This document shows positions 37,520-50,418 of a DNA stretch of 64,000 bases, piece after piece. The notes below the pieces were generated by a model, which worked only from the letters and a program-made list of their open reading frames with translations, was not told the DNA's origin and ran no database searches. The stretch lies in contig JAYKXP010000030.1 in assembly GCA_037176845.1 (NCBI GenBank), positions 62,001 through 126,000 of the forward strand, in the 5' to 3' direction. The DNA is from Paramarasmius palmivorus (lineage: Eukaryota > Basidiomycota > Agaricomycetes > Agaricales > Marasmiaceae). The translations under genes were made by a program, and so were the position numbers. The number at the start of each line of letters is the position of its first letter. The first letter of the stretch is position 1.

Positions 37520-40500
37520 CTATAGAGGTAAAGTCTCTTTCCACCTCTCCGCAACCTTTTCTCCCTTGAACACCTCGTGCAGAACCTCTCTAACATCCTC
37601 AACATAAACAAATCTGATGCCCGTCTTTACGCTCTCCGGGACGTTCTCCTCGATATCGGCTCGGTTGGCACTGGGAGCTAGTATTGTCTTAATGCCGGCT
37701 CTGTGTGCAGCGAGTATCTTCTCCTTTAGGCCTCCGACCGGCAGAACCTGCCCGACTAAGGAAATCTCACCAGTCATAGCTGCATGGGTAGATCATCAGC
37801 AAGAGCATAAGATAGATCGGAAAGTCGGAGCGCTCACCAATATCTGGGTCAATTCTAGTCTTTGTGAACAAGCTGACGAATGCCGATAAGATAGCAGTAC
37901 CCGCACTCGGCCCTTCCTTTCCAATACTTCCTTCAGGCATGTGGACGTGAACATCTCTGTTCGTGAGGAATTGCTCATCCTCTGAGCTGGTGATACCGAG
38001 TTCGTAGGCATGTGCCTTCACCCAGCTGAGCCCAATCTGAGCGGATTCGCGTATGACCTCTCCTAGTTTTCCTGTCAACTGCAAATTCCCTTTACCAGGC
38101 ATGCTCTGAAATAGCTAATGAGTAGGCAAAAACCAAAGATGTGAACCGTCGCTCACCATGGCCTCGACAGGCATGACGGACCCGCTACCATTACCTAGGT
38201 ATCCTAAACCGGTGCTGACGCCAGGTGGCGGTGTGTGGGCGTACATTCTGTCTTTCTGGTACACAGGAGGGCCCACATAATCCTTCAGGTTCTCAGGGGA
38301 AATCCGGACATGGACAGTAGCTGGAATAGCCATAGGTTGTCGCTCCTGGGTGGTTACCGTAGTCTTGGTGGACTCGGCTTCGGACGTCGGTTCTGTAGAA
38401 GAAGATTCCGAGGAAGAGTCCGCGGCGGAGGACACTGCTGGATCATTCGAAGACGGCTTCTGGGATTCGACAGTGGATGTGGTAGTGGTTTCGCGAGGTG
38501 GCTCTTCCCCGTTCTTTTCTATTACAGCATTGTCCGAGTTTTCAGCAGGCGCAGGTGGTTCGGGTAAAGCCTCTTCTCCAAGGTCTTGGACGATCTTGAG
38601 AGCAGCCTTGCGGTAGATCTGTCAACCAGGTGATTAGTATGACCTCTACAAACCAATATGTTTCGCACCTTGTCGATGTGTTTCTTTAAGTTTCGTACAC
38701 CACTCTCCCTGCAGTAGTACTTGATGAGTACATCGACCGCGTCAGAGTCTAACAGTACGTCGGCGTCCTTGAGTCCTGAGGCTTCTTTCGCTTGGGGGCC
38801 GAGGTACTTTTCTGCTATGACGGATTTCTCCTCGGACACATAACCACTAACTTCCAACACTTCCATGCGGTCGAGAAGTGGGACAGGGATGGTTGACAGG
38901 TTGTTTGCCGTACAGACGAAAAGTACGCGGGATAGGTCGACTGGAACGTCCATACTGATAAGAGTTATGACTTATTCGCTAAAACATGAGAAAGATAAGC
39001 TCTTACTAGTGGTCCAGGAAGCTGTTGTTTTGCTCCGGGTCAAGCATCTCAAGAAGAGCGCTAGACGGATCGCCATTGTGCCCACGTCCAATCTTATCAA
39101 CTTCGTCGATCAAAACGAGGGGGTTCTCGGTGCCGACTCTTTTCAAAGCCTGGATGATCTTGCCAGGTAGTGCCCTGAAAACGCGTCAGCAAGGAACAAG
39201 GAACGAACTCTTGAAATTTTTCGCTTACCCGACGTAGGTCCTCCGGTGACCTTTTATTTCTGCCACGTCTGTCAGGCCACCAACTGAGAAACGGAAGAAC
39301 TGCCTGTTAAGAGCCCGAGATATACTCTTTCCGATGCTAGTCTTTCCAACACCCGGAGGACCCACTAGGCAGATGATCTTGCCTTGAACGCTACCCCTCA
39401 GCTTCCCAACTGCCAAAAACTCTAGGATTCGATCCTTCACGTCCTTCAATCCATAGTGATCCTCGTCAAGAACGTTCTGTGCGTTCGCAATGTTATAGTT
39501 CTCCGGTGAATGCTGACCCCAGGGAATCTGAGTTAACCACTCAAGATAGTTCCGCGTAACGTTGGCTTCGCTTGCCGCAGGTTCCAGCCCAGCAAGCTTA
39601 TTGAGCTCCTCATCGAAAACCTTTCGCACGGGTTCGGGCATTTTGAGCTGAGCAGCGCGTTCGCGGAACTTCTCGATGAGCTTGTCCTTTCCGTCCGATT
39701 CCATACCCAATTCCTTCTTGATGCCCTTCAGCTGCTCCATGAGGTAATACTCTCGCTGGCGTTTAGCAATTTTGGAATCGACATCTCGTGAGAGTTTACT
39801 CTGTAACTGGGCATTGATCAATTCCTTCTTGAGGACGAGTAAGGCCTTTCGAAGACGGTCATCGACGTGTAGTGCCTCTAAAACATCCTGAAGTTCGGTT
39901 ACAGCACCTGTCGAGACAGCAGCCGCAAAGTCCGCAAGTTTGTCTGGTTCGTCGAAAACGTTGGTTGCGACCTGATTGATGGAGAAGTTGGTGATCTGGT
40001 CGCGGAAGAGTGGATTCAGCTGAGCAATGTCCTTGAAGACCGAAACGATTTCGGACATGAAGGCCCGAATGTATTGGTCATCCTTGTTGTACGGTTGGGT
40101 GTATAGGTTTTCGACATTAGCGATCGAGATGGCGTGGTTATGCAAGAAGGAAGTTTGCGGCGGGCCTATGGACAAGTCAATAGGAGTTGTATATAAAAGG
40201 GTGACACTTTACTTACCAGTTGGTTTGGGAACCTCGGTAGTCGGAGACGGGGGCGGTGTCACAGTCTGTGGCTCATCTGCCTCGACAGTCTCCACCTTTG
40301 CCTGTCCACCTGCCTTGACCAATTCAGTGATCTTTATCCTACGGTGCGGATATAGAACTGCAGTTAGGCCTTCCTCCTTCTCCTCAGGTCCCTGTGCTGC
40401 AAACACGCTCGTAATCTGTGCAAAGACACCAACAGGGTGTACAGAGTCTATATCTGTGATTACGTCGCTGTCTGTGTCCTCGTCTTTGAGAAGGAAAGCA

Positions 40501-41087
40501 CCGAGATATGGTTGACCGCGTTTCATCATGTCCTTTATCGCCGCAACGACCTGAGGGTTCCGAACCACAACTGCCTTGTAGAAGCCAGGGAATAGTGGAC
40601 GTCGTGCAATAGGTAGGGCGAGAACCTGAGGGTAGACTTCGGGGACGGATTGTTTCGCTATTGTGCCTGGTGGTGTACCGTTACCGGATGAAGGTGGTGT
40701 CGGAGGTTGTGAACTCGAATTATCATTTCCGTCTGAGGACGAAGATGGCGGCGAGCCGGACGAAGATGACGGTGGTGATGAACCTTCATCCTCTGCCCCT
40801 TCCAAACTAGCATTCTCCTCCGATTCCTCCGAACTGGACACCTTTGACTCGTCGTCCTCCCCTTGCTTCGAACGCGAGTTTATCCATCTTGGATGTCCCC
40901 AAATAGGCGTTGGAGATGCGAGTGATATCCGAGACGAGGAAAAGGTCCTTGGATGAGACATGGAAGACGAAATAGCTCGCGAGGACCCTTCGAAGGAAGC
41001 TAACAGTCTCCGTCGTTGACACATTTGACGAGAAAGAGCGGTACAGCCTGAGGCCCTAAGGCTAAGACTGTGACCCAGTCGATTCAT
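37520..41087 (-). CDS. PIM1: Mitochondrial Lon protease
   Basis: ATP-dependent serine protease of the mitochondrial matrix, degrading misfolded and oxidised proteins. The N-terminus [20 protein letters not shown] is an Arg/Ser-rich presequence; upstream in-frame codons back to 41168 begin with GTG, so the ATG at 41087 is the start. Then: an acidic Ser/Pro linker; the substrate-binding LAN domain ([18 protein letters not shown]); a coiled coil; the AAA+ module with Walker [15 protein letters not shown], Walker [11 protein letters not shown] and DPEQN; and the protease domain with catalytic Ser in [15 protein letters not shown] and Lys in [15 protein letters not shown] Ser/Thr/Glu-rich insert of about 80 residues separates the AAA+ lid from the protease domain, a feature known in fungal Lon. 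About 1,090 aa; introns include 39175-39228 and 40166-40216. Confidence 0.95.
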
Positions 41088-41551
41088 GCTTTGGGAGAGC
41101 CCAGAAGCGAGAATTAGACTGGTAAATGGTGGTACTGAGAAAGAGGGAAAGTCCGAATTTTCTGGCACGGAAATTTCGATATGACGCGTGCTCGGCTTAC
41201 CAAGCCCTGGCAGCGGGTTTTATCAATCCCGATATGGCTTATCTTTAATCAGTTCCATTCTCAGCCTGCAGAGATTATTTCTTCACTTTGGCCTCGAACG
41301 GCGAGGGAATGACTACAAAAGTCTCTATTCAACGTCTGCTCGTCTTCTACTGCACAGTGGCTTAAGCCAGTGTCTGGCCACGCGGCAGATAATCCAGCAT
41401 GTCCTAGAAACATTCTCACGCGACATACCTCAAACTCTTTTCTCGACGTGTTGCTCTCCAGACATCCAGCTCGCAGGAAAAACGGTAGAGGGATCGTGAT
41501 CAAATCAACGTCAACGCCAACCACTCAGTATTGCAGCCTCAGGATCCAATA
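41088..41551. other. Divergent promoter region, Lon and YYAGTY copy 2
   Basis: 464 bases between two head-to-head start codons (41087 minus, 41552 plus). No additional gene seen. Confidence 0.5.
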
Positions 41552-43580
41552 ATGGCCGGTTCCTCACGACAAGCAAACTCCCAAGCACTGGGCGACGGTG
41601 AAACTGTCACTCTTGAGGTCCCGGTATGTCTCGTATCGCAATCGGAGATGTATTTATTGAGTAGACGAACAGGATATGTTTGTGGATCTCATAACTTCGG
41701 AAGCGATGGACATGGTCAAACAAGAGACTCTAGTACGTTCAGACTAGTCATTACACCTCAGACATTTCGACTGACAGTTTCCTACAACCAGGCAGTTACG
41801 AGAAAGATACATGCGTCCCAGGTACACTAGCTCCCACCACCCACCAACACGCAAGACTTACAAGTTGCAGGATCGGCTGGGTATTCTCACTCGGGAGCTC
41901 GAGGAGGTGAAGCAGGCTTCGGTTGCAGGCAAGGTACGAACGTGCCTGCTATTCTTTGAAGCCAGCTGATACATAACTGCTAGCAAGAGCTCAGGGATCT
42001 CAAATCCAAATCCAAGAATGATGTCGCGTTCCTCAGGGCAAAGCTCGACGAGTTGAACCAAGTAACTCAAACATTGCGCAATCTTATTCGGAATCTCATG
42101 ATTTGGAACCTAGGTCATCACGGAGATGAATGGTTCGCGCGCTCCTTCAGAAGCTCCGGCTAGCATACAGAAAAATGTTTCACCAACACCCCACCAGCCT
42201 TCCACGTCAAACATGGAGCTTACCCCTGGTCAGGATACCACAACAACGCAGAACGGGGTTACGGAACAGAGACCTGGTAAAGTGAGTGTCATGTCATTTC
42301 TATCATTTGCGCTCTAACTTTGAATAGATTGCAGGAAAATGTAGTGACCAGCCTTCACTGACATCGGTAAGTTTGGAGCCTTTTCTTCGAAGTCTGTTAT
42401 CGACGTGTGTTTCTCGCAGGTTCAGCGTTCAAATTCCCAGGGGGTATCTCGATGGCGAGCAGCCCCTACGATAGTGAGTTTTCAACGGTCGGAAGGGCAC
42501 AAAAGATCAATTCCGTGTTGTAGATCCAGGAACCTCGAAACCCAGTACCTTTGCTACCACCAGAACGTCAGAATGCAGTATGTTATATCCTGTCTATCTG
42601 CAAGGAATATTCACGTTTATTCGTTCAGAAAGATGGACTGGATTTCTCAAAGGTATGTATCATTTTCTATATCTTGAACCGTTTTCCGATCGCACTCAGT
42701 TTAGGAACATATATTTCAGCGTAATCTTTGCAAAGGACATGGATCAGCTACCCCTCTATACGAAGCCCGCAATTAAGCCCGGTGACATGGGGTCGGTAAC
42801 GTTTACCAACCTGAAACATTGTCTGCATACTGGGTGGGAACGTACATTCGACCGACAATTGTCGCAAATAGTGGGTTTTGCCCTGTTCTTTTTACTTTTC
42901 AATGAATTGACAACCCCTCAATGACAGTGCTCATCTATGGAAAGGTGTGTTTCTACTGTTGCTATAGAATGGATGGCTCAACTATGTCCGTGAGCAGATC
43001 CAGGCAACCGTTCCTTTACCTGCCGGGTCGGACCTTCTTCGTTGGTCCACAGCACGCTGTCGGCATCGGTCCTGCAGCGCAAGAGAACAAGAAGCATGGC
43101 TTTCAACTACGCTCGTTGTTTTCTGACCTCTACTCCCAACGAAGGGAACTGTTTTTCGATACGGCGCCGGCAAATGCAGATTCGGCCAAGCGCTTCATAT
43201 ATTACGCGGGCACATATAAATGCCTACCTTTACCCCACCGTACTATGGCCTGGGATAGCAGGTGGAACGTTGTGCGTGCCGTTTCGCTTTTTTTTTGTCG
43301 GTTCTAATACAGCTTCTAGCCAATTGAAAGGTTCAGCCTGTCAGTCGTGTCTTCGCTTGTGCAAGGGTCTAGCTTGAGTCCACAAGATGCGAAGGAACTC
43401 GTCGAATCAGGGGACATTAAGCTGGAGTTCATTGCCTTGCAATGCGTTGGCTTCAATGGTGATCTATACAGGCTTGTCACAGGTCCGAATGATCTCGAAA
43501 ATGTGAAGGAGAAGGGTCGCAAACACATAACTACTTCACAAGCCTCACCTTCTTTGGTGAAGCGGAGGCGAGAATCATGA
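41552..43580 (+). CDS. Coiled-coil protein of the 'YYAGTY' family (possibly DUF6697), copy 2
   Basis: Function unknown. The start MAGSSRQANSQALGDGETV leads to VTLEVP, the same pre-intron motif as in copies 1 and 3 (VTISVS, VTIQVP). Small exons then encode a coiled coil (DRLGILTRELEEVKQASV, QELRDLKSKSKNDVAFLRAK), followed by a Pro/Thr/Gln linker. The C-terminal domain begins at about 42735 (DQLPLYTKPAIKPGDMGSV, then LHTGWERTFDRQL), continues with PFLYLPGRTFFVGPQHAVGI, RELFFDTAP and FIYYAGTYKCLPL, and ends LVESGDIKLEFIALQCVGF then a basic tail. At least ten introns. The linker exons between 42310 and 42700 are less certain. It is head to head with Lon and 280 bases before copy 3. Confidence 0.7.
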
Positions 43581-43860
43581 ACGTTGGGTTGGACAGCTGT
43601 TTTCCTGCATCTTGATGTTCATATTGTGTTCTTTCTTTTTCATGATAATCGTTCTGGGTGTATATCATGTACTGTAAATGTAACTAATATCTATATATCG
43701 TCTTTAGCATCTTCTGGGCGTCTAACTATTTGATTCTAAGCGCTGAGACCTTGGCACGAACTGTCATCTTCACCCTTCTTTAATCATTCCTACATCCACA
43801 ACCTAGCTCCGGCCTTTTCTAAATTTTAGACCACGTTGAACGTGCCATTTTCTGTCATCT

Positions 43861-45516
43861 ATGTCTAGCTCCGCATCTCGGTCCTCCAAGCGTCAAGCAT
43901 CTAGCGTTTCTGAATCTATCGACCGTAGCGGTGAAGAAAGCAGTGCCAGCGCAAAAGTCAAGTCCAGCAAAGGACGCACACCGAGTCGCCGAAACACAAG
44001 AATACCGAGTGAAGAAAGTGACACGGTGACTATCCAAGTGCCAGTGCGTACACGACTTTTGCTAGTGTCATGGTTTTGCTGATTAGTCGTACAGAAAGGC
44101 TTCGCTGACCAGGCGTCTTTCGGTGCCATGAACAAGTTGCGCAGTGAACTTTCCGTGGGTCACTTAGCTATCTTGGCGAGGAAAGGGCTCAATGGCTACA
44201 CAGGCTCTGAGGGATAAACAAGAGAAGGACGAGGTGCGTGTCACGGTTGTCGCTTTCGTCCAGCAGAAACTCACTTCACGATATTAGGAGATCATTGACG
44301 CGATGCAAAATGAAATCAGGTCTTTGAAAGAATCACTTGCTGAGAACACCGTACGGGCTGTCACTATAGACGTTTCCAAACAACCGTCGTTAATGCTCGA
44401 GCCAGGCCGCCATAGAGAAATACAAGGAGAAGAGCAAGAAGAAACTAGCGAAATATGAGGCCAAGATATCACAAGCTCTAGAGGTGTACTCTATCATTCT
44501 GAGTGTCAAGAGTTACACTGACTTGTATATCAGGACATCAAACAGCTTCGAGAACAAAAAAGGCAACCCGGATCGGTGAGTATTCCTCATCCCTTTCCAG
44601 CAATTCATCGCTCATCCCTAAAAGCGTCAATCATTTCGCCGGATTTTGATATCTGAATTAGCCCAACTGCCGATCTATGATGTCAACAGAACTGAAGGGC
44701 CGTCGAAGCCGATCTCGTTTATGACTGTAGATGAATGCTTTTCAATGGGCTGGGAACGCGAATTTGGAGAACGTTTCGACGAGGCGGTATGATATCGAAT
44801 GATTCAAATCTCATGCGTCCAACCTCATACTTCTCTTTCCAGAGGCAATCTATGAAAAGGTAGCAGATCTGTTACCAGTATGCGCCCTTTGCTTATCAAT
44901 TTGCTTCGACAGCAAGAAGAAATTTTTATATTTCCCGAAGCTTATTTTCATGATACACGAACAGCATGGCTTCGCTATTGGTACCAAGGCGCAGGAGAGC
45001 CAAGAGCACAATTTTGAGGTCTCGTCTTCCTTCAGCGGGTTACCTGATGACGAAAGAGAGTTGTTCTTCGATCTTGCAAAGAGACGGGGGGAATCCTCAT
45101 CTGGAGATATTTTCTACGCTGGAACGTACAAATGTGTTCGGTTGGATCATCTCTATCCGGAGGGCATATCCTATTCTGACGACATCTATAATGAGTTTGG
45201 CTTGGTGAGCGACTTTCCTTCTCGCTCTCTTTTGATGTAATTTGACCCTTCATCTCAGCCAATCAACCGAGTTACCGCCATGGTTGTCGACGCCCAGATT
45301 CAAAGACCAAGACTGCGTCGTGACGAAATTGCCGACCTTGTTAAATCTGGTGTTATCAAACTCGAGTTTATTGGTCTTCAGTGTATCGGCTTCAACAGTG
45401 ACCTAAATCGTCGCATCACAGGCTCCACCCCAGCTTCTGCCCAAATCGGAACAAAAAGGCCCCGGGGGTTAGGAAGTGCCCCTCTTCCCAATGACAAGAG
45501 GTCAAGGCTGAGCTGA
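43861..45516 (+). CDS. Coiled-coil protein of the 'YYAGTY' family (possibly DUF6697), copy 3
   Basis: Function unknown. Same strand and layout as copy 2, which ends 280 bases upstream. A Ser/Lys/Arg-rich N-terminus (SSKRQASSVSESIDRSGEES) leads to SDTVTIQVP, then KGFADQASFGAMNKLRSELS and Lys/Glu-rich coiled-coil exons (EIIDAMQNEIRSLKESLAEN, AAIEKYKEKSKKKLAKYEAK). The C-terminal domain has ISELAQLPIYDVNRTEGPS, CFSMGWEREFGERF, KKFLYFPKLIFMIHEQHGFA, DIFYAGTYKCVRL, RRDEIADLVKSGVIKLEF and a basic tail ending KRSRLS. The exon around 44830-44945 is short and its edges are uncertain. This copy resembles copy 1 most in the GWEREF and RRDEI blocks. Confidence 0.72.
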
Positions 45517-45896
45517 ATCATACCCATAAGTGACGGCGTTGGAGTATGATTATACGTCGAATCTTCTTGGGCACATTACTAGACGTGCTTCTTGGGCATC
45601 TTTCTTTTGGTCTGTTTAGCTTTCAGTGGCTTTGATATTTGCTTTCGTTGTTATTATACCGATGCCATGCTTTCGGTCTGTTAGTATTCAATAGTATGTT
45701 CATACTGATTGATCCGTAATCGAAATATAGAAGTACTTGCCGAGAGGCATATGAAATGGCAACAGCTGATAAGAAAGCGGTGATAGATGGTTGTGCCAGC
45801 GTCTTAACCCCCAACCTCCACCACGGACTCTGGTATGTCCCCTCTTGTTAACACACCTCAACGAGTCCTCATCATCACTTTAGTATCACGCAAGTC
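45517..45896. other. Intergenic region
   Basis: 380 bases, AT-rich, between YYAGTY copy 3 and the F-box gene. Nothing else recognised. Confidence 0.5.
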
Positions 45897-47615
45897 ATGC
45901 CTTCTCAAGCACCCCAGACATCGTCAAACTTTGGCTCAGCCCCAGGTCGCAAATCTCAACCACTAGACCGTTATCACCCCCTTGTCGACCTCCGAATCCT
46001 ACGATTGAACCAGCTCCCATCAGAGACAGAGGCTGCCCAAACCCGTGCATATCTGGAAGTAGAAGTTGAGGAATTGGGCTTGCTGGAGCAAGAGGTTGAG
46101 CGTGTCGGCCGAGAGCTGAAGGAACTGAAGAAACACCGCGACAAAATCCGTCAGAAGGTTCAGCGTCGACGAAGCTGGTTGTCGCCAATCCGAAGACTTT
46201 CTTTGGAAATACTGGGAAAAATATTCGCGTTCGCATGTCTAGGGGATCTTCCGGACCACTTCTCTCTCGTTATCCGCTCCGACACTCATTCAAGTCGTTC
46301 GGACTCATCTCTTCCTAAGCGTTCCATCGCCACCACCTGTCGTTTATCGCAAGTTTGTCATCATTGGAGAAACATCATTACTTCATCGCCTCGTTTATGG
46401 TCATCTCTCAGTCTCGATGTTACCGATATGAAGGACAATCACGCGGACCTTGTAGCACTCTATCTCACCCGCTCAGCTGAACACCCCCTGAGAATCGATA
46501 TACACGAGGCTTTCAATTCCTTCCCCGAGGATTATTTGCATCCCGACTCGGTCGTAGCTGCTCTAGGACGACGAGCATGTCAGGTCTTTGGCGATGTGAT
46601 GAAGGAGCTATATCGTTGCATCGAGCTTCATTACGGCTTTGGCACGGAGAACCTCATCGCACATATCGAACCAGAACGATTCACGGACGGATTTCCTCTC
46701 TTGAGGTCTTTCTATACAAATGTGGCCATCGGAAGGGTCAGGAACCCGGCCACTCAATGGTTTTGGACCTCGATACGGAACGCGTCGAATCTTACATCCC
46801 TAACCTGTATCCAGAAATGCTTACCTCGTGAATACCTCCCCATGCATGCTCGAGCAGTTACTATCATACACCCGGATCACTACCCGCTCCTTCAGCACTC
46901 TATCGAATGCCTTTCGCTCCTACGCATACGATCACTTGACATTCACGATTTCAGGCCCTTGGACATTATCGACTATCCCTCATATCTCCCTATTATAACT
47001 CAACACATCAGCAACATTAGCATCACGACCGATATCAGCCTTTCCGAGTTATATGCCTTGTTCGCCTCCTTAACGGTACCAGCACTCTACTCTCTTAAGA
47101 TAACCACACACAACGGGGATCGCATGTCTAGCTCAGACACTGTGGACAAGGGACTCGCAACTCTCCGTACCATGTTCCTGCGGTCCTCCTGCTCATTGCA
47201 GGTTCTGGAGCTGCGCATGCCACACTCCACGTTTTCCTCTCACTCCCTCATCTCCATGCTGCAGGCTCAGCCGAGTCTGGCACAGCTGACACTGGAGGCT
47301 AAGGTGACAGAGATGCACCCATCAATTCTACCGGAGTTATGCTCCAGAATGACCCTGTCTGCGCAAGACGCAACGGCACTTCTACTGCCCAATCTACGAC
47401 ACCTTTTCGTCCATGACAGTTATACATGGGATCCGTCAGATCTTGACAAGAGCTTTGAGTATGTGTTATACGGCATAGAGATGCTGGAATCCAGGCAGCC
47501 GGGACGACTTGTAACTTCAACGTTGGATATTCCGATAACTGCCATGGAAAAGCATATCTTACTTGTTGATCTGGTCCAAGGCACGGTTTGTAGTCAAAGG
47601 AGATCAGCTTGTTAA
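45897..47615 (+). CDS. F-box-like domain protein
   Basis: 572 aa, one exon, unusual beside its intron-rich neighbours. A coiled coil (about residues 45-95: YLEVEVEELGLLEQEVERVG) precedes an F-box-like motif (about 98-145: LSPIRRLSLEILGKIFAFAC ... TTCRLSQVCHHWRNIITSSP), the arrangement common to a large Agaricomycete F-box family. The C-terminal 400 residues look like degenerate leucine-rich repeats (LHVDSY-like spacing; VLELRMPHSTFSSHSLISML). F-box proteins usually recruit substrates to SCF ubiquitin ligases through Skp1; the target here is unknown. The family is heavily expanded in mushrooms and often unexpressed, so functional importance is uncertain. Confidence 0.85.
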   Translation: MPSQAPQTSSNFGSAPGRKSQPLDRYHPLVDLRILRLNQLPSETEAAQTRAYLEVEVEELGLLEQEVERVGRELKELKKHRDKIRQKVQRRRSWLSPIRRLSLEILGKIFAFACLGDLPDHFSLVIRSDTHSSRSDSSLPKRSIATTCRLSQVCHHWRNIITSSPRLWSSLSLDVTDMKDNHADLVALYLTRSAEHPLRIDIHEAFNSFPEDYLHPDSVVAALGRRACQVFGDVMKELYRCIELHYGFGTENLIAHIEPERFTDGFPLLRSFYTNVAIGRVRNPATQWFWTSIRNASNLTSLTCIQKCLPREYLPMHARAVTIIHPDHYPLLQHSIECLSLLRIRSLDIHDFRPLDIIDYPSYLPIITQHISNISITTDISLSELYALFASLTVPALYSLKITTHNGDRMSSSDTVDKGLATLRTMFLRSSCSLQVLELRMPHSTFSSHSLISMLQAQPSLAQLTLEAKVTEMHPSILPELCSRMTLSAQDATALLLPNLRHLFVHDSYTWDPSDLDKSFEYVLYGIEMLESRQPGRLVTSTLDIPITAMEKHILLVDLVQGTVCSQRRSAC

Positions 47616-48315
47616 CATTAGAATCCGTATGCGTTCATGTTGTGGTGTACTATAGTAACTTTGCTTGCCTTGCTCAGAATGCTTGCGAATGAAACCTTGT
47701 ATCATTTTCGTGTACCCGTTGGGCACGACTGGATTAAGTGAGCATGAAAGGAAAAGGGAGTACGCACCTTCGAATACGCCGGTGGTTTCAAGACCAAGGG
47801 ATAATGGAACCCCCTCGTTCTTTCACTGTACTGATGCTCTCTCCCTTCACCATCATGATTCTGGCCCAACAGCTCTTCGCGGTGTGTAGAAGGAAAATGT
47901 AGATGAGCCTGTGGAGTTTTCCGAGTCGGCTGGATTAACAGAGGAATGCGCGAGTGTGTTTGAGATGTATAGAACTTCGGATCAAGACTTAGACTAGGTC
48001 TTATAGGACCTAGGAAATCGTGGTGGATTCGGTTAGAGTGACGCGTCAATGTCGTTGACGACGTTGAGAGGCACCCGGCCCGGGCCCCGAGCCCTTCGGT
48101 CTGGATCGGCATTGCCGACTTGGTCCCTTCTTGCTCAGAACCATCATCTGCTTGCGCTCGTTCAGGTGTAGAGATACTCAAAGGGCCTAGGATTTTCTGT
48201 TACCTGCATCGGGTATGTTGAGAGTTACTGACAGGGATACAGGAATCGCTCGCTTGTCGTCGTATTCTCGTGTACGTGTGTAACGTAACAATATTCCGAC
48301 TTGAACATTCACGCC
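47616..48315. other. Intergenic region
   Basis: 700 bases without a supported gene; the minus-strand frame at 47702-48181 has no protein-like features. Confidence 0.4.
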
Positions 48316-50125
48316 ATGACCTCTCGCAGCTGGAAAAAACCCCCAACGCTCATACCGATTCCTGGACAAAAGTCTGCACCTCCTCGTCAAGCCTTCAGGA
48401 CGAAACACGCTACGGAGTATAATGGCCCATCGCTGAGTAGCAAAAGATACACGTCGGTTGAGCTGTCGAGTCGATCGTCTCAAGGAGGCAAAGGCGCAGC
48501 TGCGGTTAAAGTTGCAAATCTTGCTGGATCCCTTGTGAGTACTCTTTTTTTTTTTATTGCTGTGTTGCGTAATGTCGCTCACGACCGGTACTACAAGGCC
48601 GCGTCATCCCAAAGTCAGGTTGCAGCATCCACCGTACTAGCGGCTCAGCTTTCGACGGGAAGTCACGGCGACTCGTGGTCTCCCAGCGACAGTAGATCAG
48701 GAGTACGTACTGAAGATGCCTATTTTTCGAAGGACGAACACTAAATCTGTTTCTCCAGTTAGAGCCCAATGTTGTAGCGTTGGCAAGGTGTCTGGAAAAG
48801 ACTCATGTGAATTCCAGCTTCTACTAATGGTGCTCGACCCAACGACAACTTATTAACTCTGTAGGAACGTCTCGACAAGCTCAAAAGGAAACTGGATCAA
48901 CTGCAAAGCTGCCTTCCGGATTCTAGCCTTTTGGTATGTAGATTTGATTTGTTATCTCGAATCACCCAGAAAATTCATAGATCCCGTCCAGGATGATGGT
49001 AAATCAACCTTGCGAGAATCAAACAAACATAACGTCATTCTCAAACCCGACATGCTGCCTCCCCAGACTAAAGTGTGTCACACAATGCCTGCCTTCTGAA
49101 TATCAAGTTCATAAATAAGCCAAATAGCTGCCACTTATACTGAACCTCGCTGATGAAGGGGTAAGGTTACGACTACCTGATGAAAAGCCTGAGACTGATC
49201 GCTTTTCAGAGCGTCAAGGAGACGTTGGAGAATACATTCAAATGCGAACTCAAAAGGCTACCGCCCTGTTATGGCCTCTTGCCCGACCGTGCTCAGCGAA
49301 TTCAACCCTTGCGCCTTTCCTATGACGCGCGTATCCAGGAATGCCTCGGAGCGGTGGGCTATGAGCGCATGTTTCAGCAGAAGCTCTCGGAATGTGTAGG
49401 TTACTCAACTGCATTGTCAAAACAACACACTAACTTTCCCTTCTAGAGCAAGCTCTGGAAACAGTAAGCATTGGCAACAGATGTCCACCTCACGCTAATT
49501 CGTCATTCCGCAGACGCTATACGCATCCTTTGTCAAATTTCTTCTATCCTACCAGGACCTTTTGGTTAGACGAGCAGCGTTGTTTAGTCATTGGGCCAAT
49601 GTCCCAATATAACACGCAACACGACTTTACTTTACGTTCGTCTTTTGATTCTTTCGGTGGCGAAGAACGGCCCCTCTTCTACGATAGTGGACCGCACAAA
49701 TGTAGGATGATATATTATGGGGGGACGTACAAAGCCGTCAAGATTACGAGGTATCCACAAGGATTTCAATATCAAGGAGGCAACTTGGTAAGCCAATCAT
49801 CTCGTTGACACCGTTATAAAACCTGACCTCACATTACCCATAGACGTTCAAGAACCTCGCGAACGCCGTCATGTCTTGCCAAGTTGGAGGGCCGGCACTG
49901 AGATACGAAGAGGTGCTGTCACTTCTCAAGGCTGGCGAGATCCGGCTGGAGTTTGCATGCTTGTATTGCGTGGGATTTGATCGAGCGCTCTATACTTCCT
50001 TGACTCTGCCAAAGAACCATTATTCGCTACTCTATCCCGAACAATATTTGTCGAGTGAAGAATCAGGATCGGAGTCAGACTCCGATAAGGAAGAAGGGCC
50101 TAAGAGGAAGAGGCAGCGCACGTAG
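48316..50125 (+). CDS. Coiled-coil protein of the 'YYAGTY' family (possibly DUF6697), copy 4
   Basis: Function unknown and the most diverged of the four copies. The start MTSRSWKKPPTLIPIPGQKS is Lys/Arg/Pro-rich; the ORF start at 48301 is TTG, so 48316 is chosen. A short coiled-coil exon reads ERLDKLKRKLDQLQSCLP. The C-terminal domain contains LGAVGYERMFQQKLSEC (counterpart of GWEREF), NFFYPTRTFWLDEQRCLVI, RPLFYDSGPHKCRMIYYGGTYKAV split here as YYGGTY, YEEVLSLLKAGEIRLEFACL and CVGFDRALY, with an acidic then basic tail (SSEESGSESDSDKEEGPKRK). Exons between 48540 and 49180 are uncertain because several small frames fit. The F-box gene and the HNH gene flank it. Confidence 0.65.
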
Positions 50126-50418
50126 CTGAGTATCTACTTGAGACGATTTCTTGGTTTGGATTGTTTTTGGACATCATATTGGACTATACAATAGCACTGT
50201 ATTATTATGACTACATCTACATGATTATCGACAGTTGGTCAGCAATTGTATATACATTCGACGATTATAATATCTACAATACGACTATATGATACACAAG
50301 TGTTTGATATTAGCCCAACCAAGAATTTCTGTGCCACGCACAACCCGAGTTATTGCAAGAGTCTCGGTATAGTGATGCCGTTCGACGAACTGGCGCCTAT
50401 CTTCCTTGCATGAAAACA

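Noticed and set aside
41088..41168. 27-residue N-terminal extension of Lon
   Set aside because: The frame is open but begins with GTG; the ATG at 41087 starts a good mitochondrial presequence.
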